Shown here: positions 34,277 to 43,311 of the stretch, piece by piece
Position numbering within the stretch: the stretch's first letter is position 1
How the letters are laid out: each line of letters opens with the position of its first letter
DNA from: JBFYTX01 sp963739515
GTDB taxonomy: Bacteria; Chloroflexota; Dehalococcoidia; Dehalococcoidales; RBG-16-60-22
Direction of reading: 5' to 3'
NCBI GenBank assembly: GCA_963739515.1
Contig: CAVUAO010000003.1
Coordinates: 434,001-498,000, forward strand
DNA: 64,000 bases
Program-made: the position numbers and the translations under genes
The notes under the pieces: generated by a model
What the model saw: only the letters and a program-made list of their open reading frames with translations
What the model was told of the DNA's origin: nothing
Database searches by the model: none

Positions 34277-35738
34277 ATGGCAAAAATCAGTATCGACCCC
34301 ATCACCCGGCTGGAGGGACACGGCAAGATAGAGATTTTCCTCAATGCCGAGGGAGAGGTCGAAAACACCTATCTCCAGATACCGGAGCTGCGCGGCTTTG
34401 AGAAGTTCTGCGAAGGCCGGCCGGTCGAGGAGCTGCCGCGCATCGTGCCGCGTATCTGCGGCGTCTGACCGGGCGCCCATCATTTGGCCTCGTGCAAGGC
34501 CACCGACGCCGTCTATAAAGTAGACCCGCCCCCCGCCGCCAAAAAACTGCGGGAGCTGTTCTACTGCGCCCACATGTCCCACTCCCACATCGCCCACTTT
34601 TACGCCCTGGCCGCTCCGGACTTTGTCCTGGGGCCGATGAGCGACCCCGCCCAGAGAAATATCCTAGGGGTGGTGGCGAAAGTGGGCCTCAAGATAGGCG
34701 GGGAGGTCATCAAGCACCGCGCTTACGCCCAGAGCATCCAGACGGTTATCGGGGGCAAAGCCACCCATCCTGTTTGCGGCCTGCCCGGCGGCATGAGCAA
34801 AGCCATCACCGAGGAAGAACGGAAAGACTTTGAAGAAAAAGGCCAAGTCCCTGGTGGAGTTTGCCAAATTCAGCCTCAAGCTTTTCAATGATGTCGTCCT
34901 GAGCAATAAAGAGTACCTCGCTCTCATCACAGGTAACATCTATACGATGAAGAGCTATTACCTGGGGCTGGTAGACGGTAACAATAAAGTAAATTTCTAC
35001 GATGGCACCCTCAGACTGGTCGACCCCGAGGGTAAAGAAGTGGCGAAATTCAAACCGTCAGAGTATCTCGACTATATTGCCGAGCACGTCGAGCCCTGGA
35101 CTTACATGAAATTCCCCTTCCTGAAAAAGGTCGGCTGGAAGGGCTTTACCGAGGGCAAAGACAGCGGCGTCTATAGAGTCAGTCCTCTCGCCCGACTTAA
35201 TGCGGCCGACGGAATGGCGACGCCTTTAGCCCAGGCGGAGTATGAAAAGTTTTACCAGACCTTCGGCGGGAAGCCAGTGCACGCCACGCTGGCGCTCCAT
35301 TGGGCCAGGCTCATCGAACTGCTCTACGCCAGCGAGCGTCTGCTGGAGCTCTGCCGGGACAAAGAAATTACCAGTACTAATGTCCGGACTATTCCCACCG
35401 CCACCCCGGATGAAGGCGTCGGCGTGGTGGAAGCGCCACGGGGGGTCCTTATCCACCACTACAAGACCGACAAAAACGGCATCGTGGAAAAGGTCAACCT
35501 GATAGTAGCCACGGCACACAACTACCCGGCCATGAACATGTCCATCAAGAAAGCCGCCCAGGGGCTCATCAAGAAAGGGCAGGCGGCATCCGAGGGGCTG
35601 CTCAACATGGTGGAGATGGCTTTCCGGGCGTACGACCCCTGCATGGCCTGCGCGACCCACAGCCTCCCCGGGCAGATGCCGCTGGAGATTACAATTTACG
35701 ATAGCCGGGGGGACATAATACAGAACCTGGGCCGATGA
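34277..35738 (+). CDS. mvhA: [NiFe(Se)] hydrogenase large subunit MvhA with in-frame UGA; also frameshifted
   Basis: This is the catalytic large subunit of a group 3c-like hydrogenase, about 486 aa once two irregularities are allowed for. First, codon 64 is TGA (34466-34468) exactly at the second Cys of the N-terminal RxCGxC motif, giving RICGVUPGAHH. A 6-bp hairpin with a CGTGCA loop follows, consistent with selenocysteine. Second, an extra base in the A5-GG run at 34836-34842 moves the frame, with KAKSLVEFAKFSLKLF resuming in another frame. The C-terminal site DPCMACATH is intact with both Cys. Start ATG is preceded by AAGGGAG. It is cotranscribed with its protease. Confidence 0.85.
34466..34510 (+). 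promoter_or_regulatory. Candidate bacterial SECIS element in mvhA
   Basis: It begins with the UGA. The hairpin TGGCCT (34485-34490), loop CGTGCA, AGGCCA (34497-34502) starts its loop 22 nt after the UGA and has a G among the first two loop bases, as bacterial SECIS models require. An outer GGCG/CGCC pairing (34472-34475 with 34507-34510) may extend it. GC-rich DNA makes such hairpins easy by chance, so the site is supportive, not proof. Confidence 0.6.
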
Positions 35739-36205
35739 AAAAGCGCGAGGGCAAAACGCTTATCCTGGGGCTCGGCAATCCCATTATGAGCGACGACGGC
35801 GTCGGAATGGCGGTGGCCCGCGCGCTGGAAGATAAAATCGACCCCAAAACAGCGACCGTCGCCGAAGCCAGCGTGGGCGGCCTGAATCTGCTCGACCTGC
35901 TGGCGGGATATGATAGAGTTATCATGATAGACGCCATCAAGACCGAAGGCGGCAGGGCGGGGCAGATATATAGAATCGACCCGGAAGCCTTAAAGACCAC
36001 CCGGCACACCGCATCTCCTCACGATATCAATCTGGCCACGGCACTCGAGCTGGGGAAAAAGCTGGGCATGAAAATGCCGAAGAAAATAGATATCTTCGCC
36101 ATCGAAGCCGCGGACACCGAACATTTCAGCGAGGCCTGCACGCCGACGGTGGCGGCGGCCATACCGGTTTGCGTGGAAATGATTCTGCGGGAAATAGGAG
36201 AATAA
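35735..36205 (+). CDS. Hydrogenase maturation protease
   Basis: A 156-residue HycI/HyaD-type endopeptidase that trims the C-terminus of the hydrogenase large subunit after nickel insertion. The nickel-recognising region is LGNPIMSDDGVGMAVARAL, and a second conserved Asp appears in VIMIDAIK. A HDIN loop is also present. It overlaps mvhA by 4 bases. Its presence implies that the hydrogenase is processed normally. Confidence 0.92.
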   Translation: MKKREGKTLILGLGNPIMSDDGVGMAVARALEDKIDPKTATVAEASVGGLNLLDLLAGYDRVIMIDAIKTEGGRAGQIYRIDPEALKTTRHTASPHDINLATALELGKKLGMKMPKKIDIFAIEAADTEHFSEACTPTVAAAIPVCVEMILREIGE

Positions 36206-36214
36206 AGTAAGTTT

Positions 36215-36330
36215 CATGCTCACCCCCTTACCCCCTCTCAAACAGATTCATTTATGATACTCGAATCACATCATGTTTGAGAGGGGGAAAATAGAAAGAG
36301 GGGTTTCACCCCTCTTAAACGCCCTTAATC
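36215..36330. repeat. Intergenic palindromic repeat after the hydrogenase operon
   Basis: CTCACCCCCTTACCCCCTC, then CTCAAACAGATT...CATGTTTGAG around a variable AT-rich loop, GAGGGGG, and a final AGAGGGGTTTCACCCCTCTT. It shows the CTCAAACA/TGTTTGAG arm variant of the family. It may double as a transcription barrier after the hydrogenase operon. Confidence 0.75.
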
Positions 36331-36392
36331 AATTTAGGAGATTCAACGAGAAAACCAACCGTAAACCCAAATAAAAATCAGTTTACAATCCC

Positions 36393-36441
36393 TTTACGAA
36401 AAGTACAAACAATGGTATAATATATTGCGATATATCGTAAT
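36393..36441 (+). promoter_or_regulatory. Promoter with palindromic operator upstream of the ABC exporter pair
   Basis: TTTACG (36393-36398), 17 bp, then TATAAT (36416-36421). Immediately downstream is the near-palindrome ATTGCGATATATCGTAAT (36424-36441) with a perfect CGATATATCG core, placed to block initiation. The binding regulator is not in the window. Confidence 0.55.
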
Positions 36442-36464
36442 GAATTCACTTTGTCTTTAATTAT

Positions 36465-38216
36465 ATGCGGACTGTTCTAAGAATCACGGGTTTCGTACAA
36501 AGATACTGGTTCATGCTGCTGCTCGCCTTCCTGTGCATCATCATCGGCACGGGTTTCGGTATTATCGTGCCCATCATGATCGGGAACGGCATCGATACCG
36601 TGATAACCATGGGCCAGCGCAGCGCTGTAGTCATTGCGGCAGCGGTCATCGTCGGCTCCAGCGCCATGAGGGGATTTGCCGGCTACGGCCAGAGATATTT
36701 CGCGGAGGTCGTCGCCCAGAAGGTCACCTACAATATCAGGAACGCCCTCTACGCGCGGCTGCAGCAGCTGAGCTACTCCTTCCACGACCGCAACCAGACC
36801 GGCCAGCTCATGTCCCGCGCCACGGTAGACGTGGAGGTCACGCGCATGTTCTTCGCCATGGGCCTGCTCGGCATGGGCCAAATCATCTTCATGGCCATCG
36901 GGGTGGGCTACGTGCTGCTGATGGCGAACTGGAAGCTCGGTCTGATGACCCTGGCTTTCGTCGTCCCGGTAGCCTGGCTGGCAGCCACGTTCGGGCGCAG
37001 CATACGCCCCATCTGGCTCAAAGTCCAGGCGATGATGGGTTTCATGGGCAACACGCTGGAGGAAAGCCTCTCCGGCGTCAGCGTGGTCAAGGCATTTAAT
37101 CACCAGCAAGAAGAAAACAAGAAGTTCGGCGTTCAGGCGCAGAGTCTTTACGACAGCTCGATGGAAGCCGCCCGCCTCATGTCCATCAACATGCCCACGA
37201 TGGTGCTGCTGGTCTCCATACCGACCGTCCTAATTTTATGGTACGGCGGGCACCAGGCAGCGGCCGGCACCATGACCATCGGCGAGATTACCCAGTTTAT
37301 CCTCCTGGTGGGCCTGCTCATGATGCCGATACGGCGGCTCGGCATGATGGTCAACCTCTTTTCCCGCACCGCCTCCGCCGGGCAGCGCATCCTGGAAATC
37401 CTCGACACGGAATCGGACGTTAAAGAAAAACCGAATGCAATTGAACTGGGGAAGGTCAATGGCCGGGTAACCTTCGATAACGTAAGCTTCAGCTATAACA
37501 GCCTCGGGGCGGCCCTGAAGGATGTCAGCTTCGAGGTACAGCCGGGGCAGCTCGTGGCGCTGCTGGGGCGTTCCGGCAGCGGCAAGAGCACCATCGCCAA
37601 CCTGCTCGGCAGGTTTTATGACGTCACCGGCGGCCGAATCCTCATCGACGGCACGGATATCCGCGACGTCACTTTTGCCTCGTTACGCAAGAATGTCGTG
37701 ACCGCCCAGCAGGACGTGTTCCTGTTTTCGGCGACGATTAAAGAGAACATCGCCTACGGCGCCAAAGACGCCAGCATGGACAAAATCATCGAGGTCTCCA
37801 AAGCCGCCTATTTATATGATTTCATAAAGTCGCTGCCGGAAGGCTTCGACACCTGGGTGGGCGAGCGGGGCGATACCCTCTCCGGCGGGGAAAAGCAGCG
37901 GCTTTCCATCGCCCGGACACTGCTGGTGGACCCCAGCATCCTCATCCTGGACGATTCCACCGCCAGCGTGGACGCGCAGACGGAAAAGCTCATCCGCCAG
38001 GCGCTGGACAGGCTGATTAAAGGCAGGACGACTTTCATTATCACCCACCGCCTGCCCATCATCCAGAACGCCGATATCATCCTCGTCCTGGATAATGGAG
38101 AGCTGGCGGAAAAGGGAACTCATAAGGAATTACTCGCCCGGAACGGGCTTTACAAAGAAGTATACGAATCACAGCTCCTGGTGCCGCAGGGCGCCGAAGA
38201 GAGTCTGGTGGATTAA
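36465..38216 (+). CDS. ABC exporter half-transporter, subunit 1
   Basis: The 583-residue protein is a type I ABC exporter: six transmembrane helices in the first 300 residues, then an ATPase domain with Walker A (LLGRSGSGKST), signature LSGGEKQR and Walker B (ILILDDSTAS). The Walker-B-adjacent residue is Asp instead of the catalytic Glu, a common degenerate site in heterodimeric exporters. It is followed by a second half-transporter seven bases downstream, so they likely form a heterodimer for lipid, drug or peptide efflux. The start is the ATG at 36465. Confidence 0.9.
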   Translation: MRTVLRITGFVQRYWFMLLLAFLCIIIGTGFGIIVPIMIGNGIDTVITMGQRSAVVIAAAVIVGSSAMRGFAGYGQRYFAEVVAQKVTYNIRNALYARLQQLSYSFHDRNQTGQLMSRATVDVEVTRMFFAMGLLGMGQIIFMAIGVGYVLLMANWKLGLMTLAFVVPVAWLAATFGRSIRPIWLKVQAMMGFMGNTLEESLSGVSVVKAFNHQQEENKKFGVQAQSLYDSSMEAARLMSINMPTMVLLVSIPTVLILWYGGHQAAAGTMTIGEITQFILLVGLLMMPIRRLGMMVNLFSRTASAGQRILEILDTESDVKEKPNAIELGKVNGRVTFDNVSFSYNSLGAALKDVSFEVQPGQLVALLGRSGSGKSTIANLLGRFYDVTGGRILIDGTDIRDVTFASLRKNVVTAQQDVFLFSATIKENIAYGAKDASMDKIIEVSKAAYLYDFIKSLPEGFDTWVGERGDTLSGGEKQRLSIARTLLVDPSILILDDSTASVDAQTEKLIRQALDRLIKGRTTFIITHRLPIIQNADIILVLDNGELAEKGTHKELLARNGLYKEVYESQLLVPQGAEESLVD

Positions 38217-38222
38217 GGAGTA

Positions 38223-40061
38223 ATGATGTTTGGCGGCGGTCCTCCGGGAGGAGGGTTTCGCGGGCCGGGCGGACCGGGAGGTCCCGGCGCACGTTTTGAC
38301 TCCGACGAGGTACTCGGCAAGGTCTACGACAGCCGGGTAATCGCCAAGCTGCCCAAATACCTCCTGCCGGTAAAAAAGTGGATCGGCATCGGGGCGCTGG
38401 GCATGCTCGTCAGCGCCCTGACGACCCTGGCAACCCCCTACCTGGTGGCGCTCGCCACCAACGACATCGTCGGGGGGAACCTGGGGGGACTCAACGTCAT
38501 CGCCATCATCTTCGTCGCGATATCCGTCGTGATGTGGTTCGGCGGGTACTGGCAAAACCTTTATCTTTCTTACGCCGGGCAGTCCGTCATCTTCCGGATG
38601 CGCACCGAGCTGTTCGACCACCTGCACCGGCTCTCGCTCTCTTTCTTCGATACGCATAAAGTGGGCAAGCTCATGTCCCGCGTACAGAACGACGTCCAGC
38701 AGCTCCAGGAACTGGTCACGCAGGGGATACTCTCCCTCATTACCAGCCTCTTAACGCTGGTGGGCATCGCCGCCATCATGATTTCGATGAACTGGAAGCT
38801 GGGCTTAATCATGCTCACGATGGTGCCGGTGATGATAGCGGGGGTCTGGATATGGCAGAAATACGCCCGGAAGGCGTTTATCCGCGTGCGGACGGCCATC
38901 GCCACGGTGAACTCTCAGCTCCAGGAAGACATCGCCGGGGTGAGGGTGGTCCAGAGCCTTTCCCGTGAGAACGAAAACATGGGGCAGTTCGACCAGGTCA
39001 ACCGAGCGCACCTGGACGCCAACGTGACCGCCGTCAAGCTGGAAGCGGTGATGATGCCCATGATTAACATCCTGACGGGAGTCTCTTTCGCCATCGTGCT
39101 CATCGTGGGAGGGTTCCAGGTGCTGGACGGCACCATGGCAGTCGGTTTCCTGATGGGCTTTTTAATGTATATCCAGCGCTTCTTCGACCCCATCCTCGAG
39201 CTTTCCATGCAATATACAGAGCTGCAGCGGGCGATGGCTTCCGGAGCGCGCATCTTCGAACTGGTCGAAGTCCAGCCGGAAATCCAGGACCGGCCCGATG
39301 CGGTCGATTTGCCCGCGATAAAGGGCGAAATCCAATTCCAGAATGTGAGCTTCGGGTACGAACCGGATAAAGACGTCCTCCACGATATCAACCTGACGAT
39401 AAAGCCGGGCGAGACGGTAGCCATCGTGGGGCAAACGGGGTCGGGCAAGAGCAGCCTGGTGAGCCTGACCGACCGCTTTTACGAGGTGGAAAAGGGGACG
39501 GTGACCGTGGACGGCTACGACATACGCGCCGTGACGCAAGAATCCCTGCGGCGGCAGATTGCCATCGTGCCGCAGGACCCCATCCTGTTTACCGGCACCA
39601 TCGAAGAAAACATCAAATACGGCAAGATAAACGCCACCCATGAAGAGGTGGTCGAAGTCGCCAAAATGGTCGGCGCCCACAGCTTCATAAGTCGACTGGA
39701 GAAGGGCTACGAGACGCCGGTGGGACAGCGGGGCGCCAGCCTCAGCGCCGGCCAGCGACAGCTGGTCTGCATGGCGCGGGCGGTCATCGCCGACCCGCGC
39801 ATCCTGATTCTCGATGAGGCGACGTCCAACGTGGACACGCACACGGAGCGCATCATGCAGCGGGCTTTGCACAAGCTCACCAGGGGGCGCACCTGCCTGA
39901 CCATCGCGCACCGGCTTTCCACAGTGACCGGGGCCGACCGCATCATCGTGCTGGACCAGGGAAGAATCGTCGAGGAAGGCTCGCACAAGGAGCTCCTGGC
40001 CAAGCGGGGACTCTACCACAAAATGTTCCAGACACTCAGCACGCCCGAACTGGCAACGTAG
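38223..40061 (+). CDS. ABC exporter half-transporter, subunit 2
   Basis: A 612-residue partner of the preceding gene, with a Gly/Pro-rich N-terminal leader (GGGPPGGGFRGPGGPGG). A six-helix membrane domain and a full ATPase domain follow: Walker A VGQTGSGKSS, signature LSAGQRQ, Walker B ILILDEATSN with the canonical catalytic Glu. Together with the degenerate site in subunit 1, this fits an asymmetric heterodimeric exporter. The ATG is 7 bases after the previous stop with AAGGAG. The cargo cannot be inferred. Confidence 0.9.
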   Translation: MMFGGGPPGGGFRGPGGPGGPGARFDSDEVLGKVYDSRVIAKLPKYLLPVKKWIGIGALGMLVSALTTLATPYLVALATNDIVGGNLGGLNVIAIIFVAISVVMWFGGYWQNLYLSYAGQSVIFRMRTELFDHLHRLSLSFFDTHKVGKLMSRVQNDVQQLQELVTQGILSLITSLLTLVGIAAIMISMNWKLGLIMLTMVPVMIAGVWIWQKYARKAFIRVRTAIATVNSQLQEDIAGVRVVQSLSRENENMGQFDQVNRAHLDANVTAVKLEAVMMPMINILTGVSFAIVLIVGGFQVLDGTMAVGFLMGFLMYIQRFFDPILELSMQYTELQRAMASGARIFELVEVQPEIQDRPDAVDLPAIKGEIQFQNVSFGYEPDKDVLHDINLTIKPGETVAIVGQTGSGKSSLVSLTDRFYEVEKGTVTVDGYDIRAVTQESLRRQIAIVPQDPILFTGTIEENIKYGKINATHEEVVEVAKMVGAHSFISRLEKGYETPVGQRGASLSAGQRQLVCMARAVIADPRILILDEATSNVDTHTERIMQRALHKLTRGRTCLTIAHRLSTVTGADRIIVLDQGRIVEEGSHKELLAKRGLYHKMFQTLSTPELAT

Positions 40062-40189
40062 AAGTAAAATCCTAAACTCTAAATTCTAAACTCTAAACAA
40101 GCTCAAAATTCCCAACCCCAACCCTCGTTAGCCGCGTTCGGGTGCGGCGTACCTCTTTGGTTTAAATGCTCTTTGAGGCAAACCGATTG

Positions 40190-40835
40190 TTCTCACCCCC
40201 TTAATCCCCCTCTCAAACAGCTTCTTAATTTATGTTCGAAAAACGTTTTGTTTGAGAGGGGGAAAGAATTTGAGGGGGGGCGAAGCCTCCTCTCCCGCTG
40301 GCGCACTTCCCTGCCGATTTAAATCCCTCTTGGTCTCCCTTTACGAAAGGGAGAAAGATCGAGCTAGGCGTTTTCCTGGAATTATCAGCGGGGCGTTTAA
40401 GAGGGGCGAAGGGGAGGACAAAAATCCCTCTCAATCTCCCTTTTCCAAAGGGAGAAGCCATGCTCGCACTCCTTTCCCCCCACGCACCGAATTAGCTTGA
40501 TTTTCTACAGGGCGTTTAAGAGGGGCGATGGGGAGGACAAAAATCCCTCTCAATCTCCCTTTTCCAAAGGGAGAAGCCATGCTCGCACTCCTTTCCCCCC
40601 ACACACCGAATTAGCTTGATTTTCTACAGGGCGTTTAAGAGGGGCGATGGGGAGGACAAAAATCCCTCTCAATCTCCCTTTTCCAAAGGGAGAAGCCATG
40701 CTCGCACTCCTTTCCCCCCACACACCGAATTAGCTTGATTTTCTACAGGGCGTTTAAGAGGGGCGAAGCCCCTCTTCTTTTTCTTCCCCCTCTCCGCAAG
40801 CGGAGAGGGGGAACTAAAGGGGGTGAGGTATCTGA
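40190..40835. repeat. Large repeat field with three full 119-bp tandem copies
   Basis: The 835-bp gene-free stretch after the exporter pair is nearly all repeat. CTCACCCCCTTAATCCCCC with CTCAAACAG...TGTTTGAGAG opens it. From 40391 three full copies of a 119-bp unit (40391, 40510, 40629) begin with GGGCGTTTAAGAGGGGCGA, and a partial fourth begins at 40748. Copies 2 and 3 look identical; copy 1 differs at a few bases. The field closes with GAACTAAAGGGGGTGAGG. Confidence 0.9.
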
Positions 40836-40896
40836 CCAAAACGGGCGTTGACCTGATTCTGGCGGGGTGGTACAATGCGGGAAAACAGAAGATAAG

Positions 40897-41181
40897 ATGA
40901 TGAATAAGTGGATGATACCCATGTACGGCCTGCCGCGGGAAATTACCGAAAAGCGGGAGGTCGAGGTTGAATTAAAAGAGGGCGCCGGCATGGCGGAGGT
41001 CGTGGCCGCGCTCCGGGAAAAGGTGCCGGCGCTGGAGGGGCCGGTCATCGTGCCGGGGCAGGCCCGGCTGATGGACGAATATAAGTTCAATATCAATGGG
41101 AGTTTCTATTTCTCCGGGATGGACTTCAAGCTTAAGAAAGGCGACCGTATCGCGCTGCTGGTGCCGATGACCGGCGGATAG
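40897..41181 (+). CDS. ThiS/MoaD-family ubiquitin-like protein
   Basis: The product (about 94 aa) is a small sulfur-carrier-like beta-grasp protein ending in the diglycine PMTGG, as in MoaD, ThiS and their relatives, where the terminal Gly is thiocarboxylated. Visible features are EKREVEVELKEGAG and a GDRIALLVPMTGG tail. Two ATGs (40897 and 40900) are possible and no strong ribosome binding site is seen. No MoeB/ThiF partner is adjacent, so the acceptor pathway cannot be told. Confidence 0.7.
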   Translation: MMNKWMIPMYGLPREITEKREVEVELKEGAGMAEVVAALREKVPALEGPVIVPGQARLMDEYKFNINGSFYFSGMDFKLKKGDRIALLVPMTGG

Positions 41182-41248
41182 CATTTGAATATCCGATCTG
41201 CCTTAAAAAAATAATTTAAGACAGGGGAAAATTTAGAATTGTTTTAAC

Positions 41249-41278
41249 TTGACAAGAAATAAAGCAGGGGTGTATCAT
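41249..41278 (+). promoter_or_regulatory. Predicted promoter of the peptide-binding protein gene
   Basis: TTGACA (41249-41254), 18 bp, then TATCAT (41273-41278). It implies a leader of about 200 nt before the ATG at 41482. The 300-bp stretch 41182-41481 holds no other feature. Confidence 0.5.
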
Positions 41279-41481
41279 TTTGCAGCTAATCAATTTATAC
41301 ACAAAAGGACTGGGCAACTTAATAAGGGAGGGAAAATCTTGACGGGGGATTTCCGGGTGGCTGGCGGGTTCAACACCGAGCTATAATTGCGAGTTGTTCA
41401 GTGGGAAGGAGGTGATAATAGCGGAATAACGAGTTAATAACGGTTTTCCCTATTATTAAAAGGAGGAAAAAAGCTAAAATA

Positions 41482-43182
41482 ATGAAAAAATTTGTATTTA
41501 TAGCACTAACGGTTATCGTGGTGCTCGGCTTATTCCTAGTAAGCTGCGGCAAAGCCACACCCACACCCACCCCAACGCCAACGGCAACCACACCCAAGCC
41601 AACGGCGACGACACCGAAGCCCACGACGAGCGTTTCACCGACGCCTACGGCGACATCGCCCGGCCTGGGCGACCTCGCTAAACCACCGGGCGGCAAAAAT
41701 GGCGGCCGCCTCCAGCTATCTACGATGGCCAACATCGCCGATATCGGTGACCCCACCGGCTCCGCCGGACCCTCTGACGCCGGGATCTCCTTCCTGGCGG
41801 TCGAACCGCTGCTTCTCGTAGATAGGAGCGGTGCTCTTAAACCCTGGCTGGCGGAAAGATTCGAAATAGCCGCCGATAAATCCTCCATCACCCTTTTCCT
41901 GCGCAAGGGCGTAAACTTTACCGACGGGACACCCTTCAATGCCGACGCCGCGAAGTACAACGTCGATAACGGCATCAACAGCCTGATGTGGCCCAACATG
42001 AAAAAATTCAGCCAGTGCGTTATCGTCGACCCTTACACCATCAGATTGGACTTCGTAAACAAACAGTGGGACTGGATAGCGGCAAAGAGTCTGGGAACTT
42101 TCTGGAGCGCCATGATGTTCTCCCCCACCGCTCTGAAGAACAACCCCCAAGAATGGAAGATGGTCCACGTGGTAGGCACCGGGCCCTTCATCCAGACGGG
42201 CTACGAGCCCAACCTTAAAGTGACGTTCGACCGTAACCCGAACTACTGGAGAGGCGCGCCTTACCTCGACGGTATCGACATCTCCGTCATTACCGACTCG
42301 AACGTTGCCACGATGGCGTACAAATCCGGGAAGATTGCCATGCTGGGGGTTCAGCCGCAGGATGCCGCCGACCTTATCAACGGGGGCTTTGACCTAATAG
42401 AGTCCGCCGATATGGTCTTTAACTGGTGCTTGCTACCCTCCAGCGGGAATCCGGACTCCATCCTCAAAGACATCAATATTCGTCGCGCTGTGGAAAGCGC
42501 CGTAAACAAGCAGCAGCTGGTCGATGCGTTTACTTACGGCTACGGGCATGCCACCAACCAGGGGTTCTGCCTTGAACCGTACATGGACCCCACGGCCGTC
42601 GGCTATCCTTATAGCCCACAAAAAGTCAAGGACTACCTGACCGCAGCCGGCCATCCTAACGGTTTCACCACCACCCTGTTTATGATACAAGGCATGGTTG
42701 ATGACGTCCCGATGGCAATCAAGGGCATGCTTGCAGATGTTAATATCACCCTGAATATTCAGAAAATAGGCTACCTGCAGCTGGTGGAAATGATCGGCGG
42801 CGGCGGCACAGGCTGGGACGGGTACATCTGGATGTACGGTTTCCCGGGCAATACGGTTGACCCGGCCAGTACCCTCATAAACGGCCCGCTTAACGCCATT
42901 CATCCGGCGGACAATCCTACGGCATGGATGGTCACTACCTGGATAAGCTGTGAACAGCCTAAAGAACTCTGTGACCTGGCGGAGAAGGGCTCTCAAGAAA
43001 CCGATGCCGCCAAGAGAATCCCGATATACCAGGAACTCTCCCGCAAGACGACCGATGTTTACTGCCAGTGGAGCTACCTGTACTATACACCCGGTCTTAC
43101 CTCCATATCTTCACACGTAAAAGGCCACACCTTCGGGCAGACCAAAGAATTCTACGTCTTTACGTTTGCGTGGCTGGACTAA
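41482..43182 (+). CDS. Family 5 extracellular solute-binding lipoprotein
   Basis: The 566-residue protein is a peptide/nickel-type substrate-binding protein of an ABC importer. Its signal peptide ends at a lipobox LFLVSC and is followed by a long Thr/Pro-rich linker (about residues 20-55). The mature fold shows ITLFLRKGVNFTDGTPF and VHVVGTGPF, typical of SBP_bac_5. AAAAGGAGG precedes the ATG. It stands apart from, but near, a DppBCDF permease set, suggesting one transporter split around an inserted pair of minus-strand genes. Confidence 0.88.
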   Translation: MKKFVFIALTVIVVLGLFLVSCGKATPTPTPTPTATTPKPTATTPKPTTSVSPTPTATSPGLGDLAKPPGGKNGGRLQLSTMANIADIGDPTGSAGPSDAGISFLAVEPLLLVDRSGALKPWLAERFEIAADKSSITLFLRKGVNFTDGTPFNADAAKYNVDNGINSLMWPNMKKFSQCVIVDPYTIRLDFVNKQWDWIAAKSLGTFWSAMMFSPTALKNNPQEWKMVHVVGTGPFIQTGYEPNLKVTFDRNPNYWRGAPYLDGIDISVITDSNVATMAYKSGKIAMLGVQPQDAADLINGGFDLIESADMVFNWCLLPSSGNPDSILKDINIRRAVESAVNKQQLVDAFTYGYGHATNQGFCLEPYMDPTAVGYPYSPQKVKDYLTAAGHPNGFTTTLFMIQGMVDDVPMAIKGMLADVNITLNIQKIGYLQLVEMIGGGGTGWDGYIWMYGFPGNTVDPASTLINGPLNAIHPADNPTAWMVTTWISCEQPKELCDLAEKGSQETDAAKRIPIYQELSRKTTDVYCQWSYLYYTPGLTSISSHVKGHTFGQTKEFYVFTFAWLD

Positions 43183-43219
43183 AAAACGAGCCGTATAACT
43201 TAAACGGCCGGGAAATAAA

Positions 43220-43256
43220 ATACGGGCCCCGATTAATTCGGGGCCCGTATTATTTT
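43220..43256 (+). terminator. Strong terminator after the substrate-binding protein gene
   Basis: A perfect 12-bp stem ATACGGGCCCCG (43220-43231) / CGGGGCCCGTAT (43239-43250) with a 7-nt loop and a TATTTT tail. It ends transcription from the plus strand between convergent genes. Confidence 0.9.
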
Positions 43257-43262
43257 GGCAGA

Positions 43263-43306
43263 AAAGAGACAGGGATAGGTCAATCTGAGCTACCCCTGTC
43301 TCTTTA
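43263..43306 (-). terminator. Terminator of the UGSC selenoprotein gene
   Basis: A 12-bp perfect inverted repeat AAAGAGACAGGG (43263-43274) / CCCTGTCTCTTT (43294-43305); on the minus strand it is followed by TTTTC. It sits just after the stop of the minus-strand gene. Confidence 0.85.
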
Positions 43307-43311
43307 GGCTA

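Noticed and set aside
40391..40770. CRISPR array reading of the 119-bp tandem units
   Set aside because: There are no short repeats separated by unique spacers; the units are long and nearly identical from end to end, and no cas genes are near.
41370..41999. A 209-codon minus-strand frame over the lipoprotein gene
   Set aside because: It is a shadow generated by the repetitive Thr/Pro linker of the solute-binding protein.
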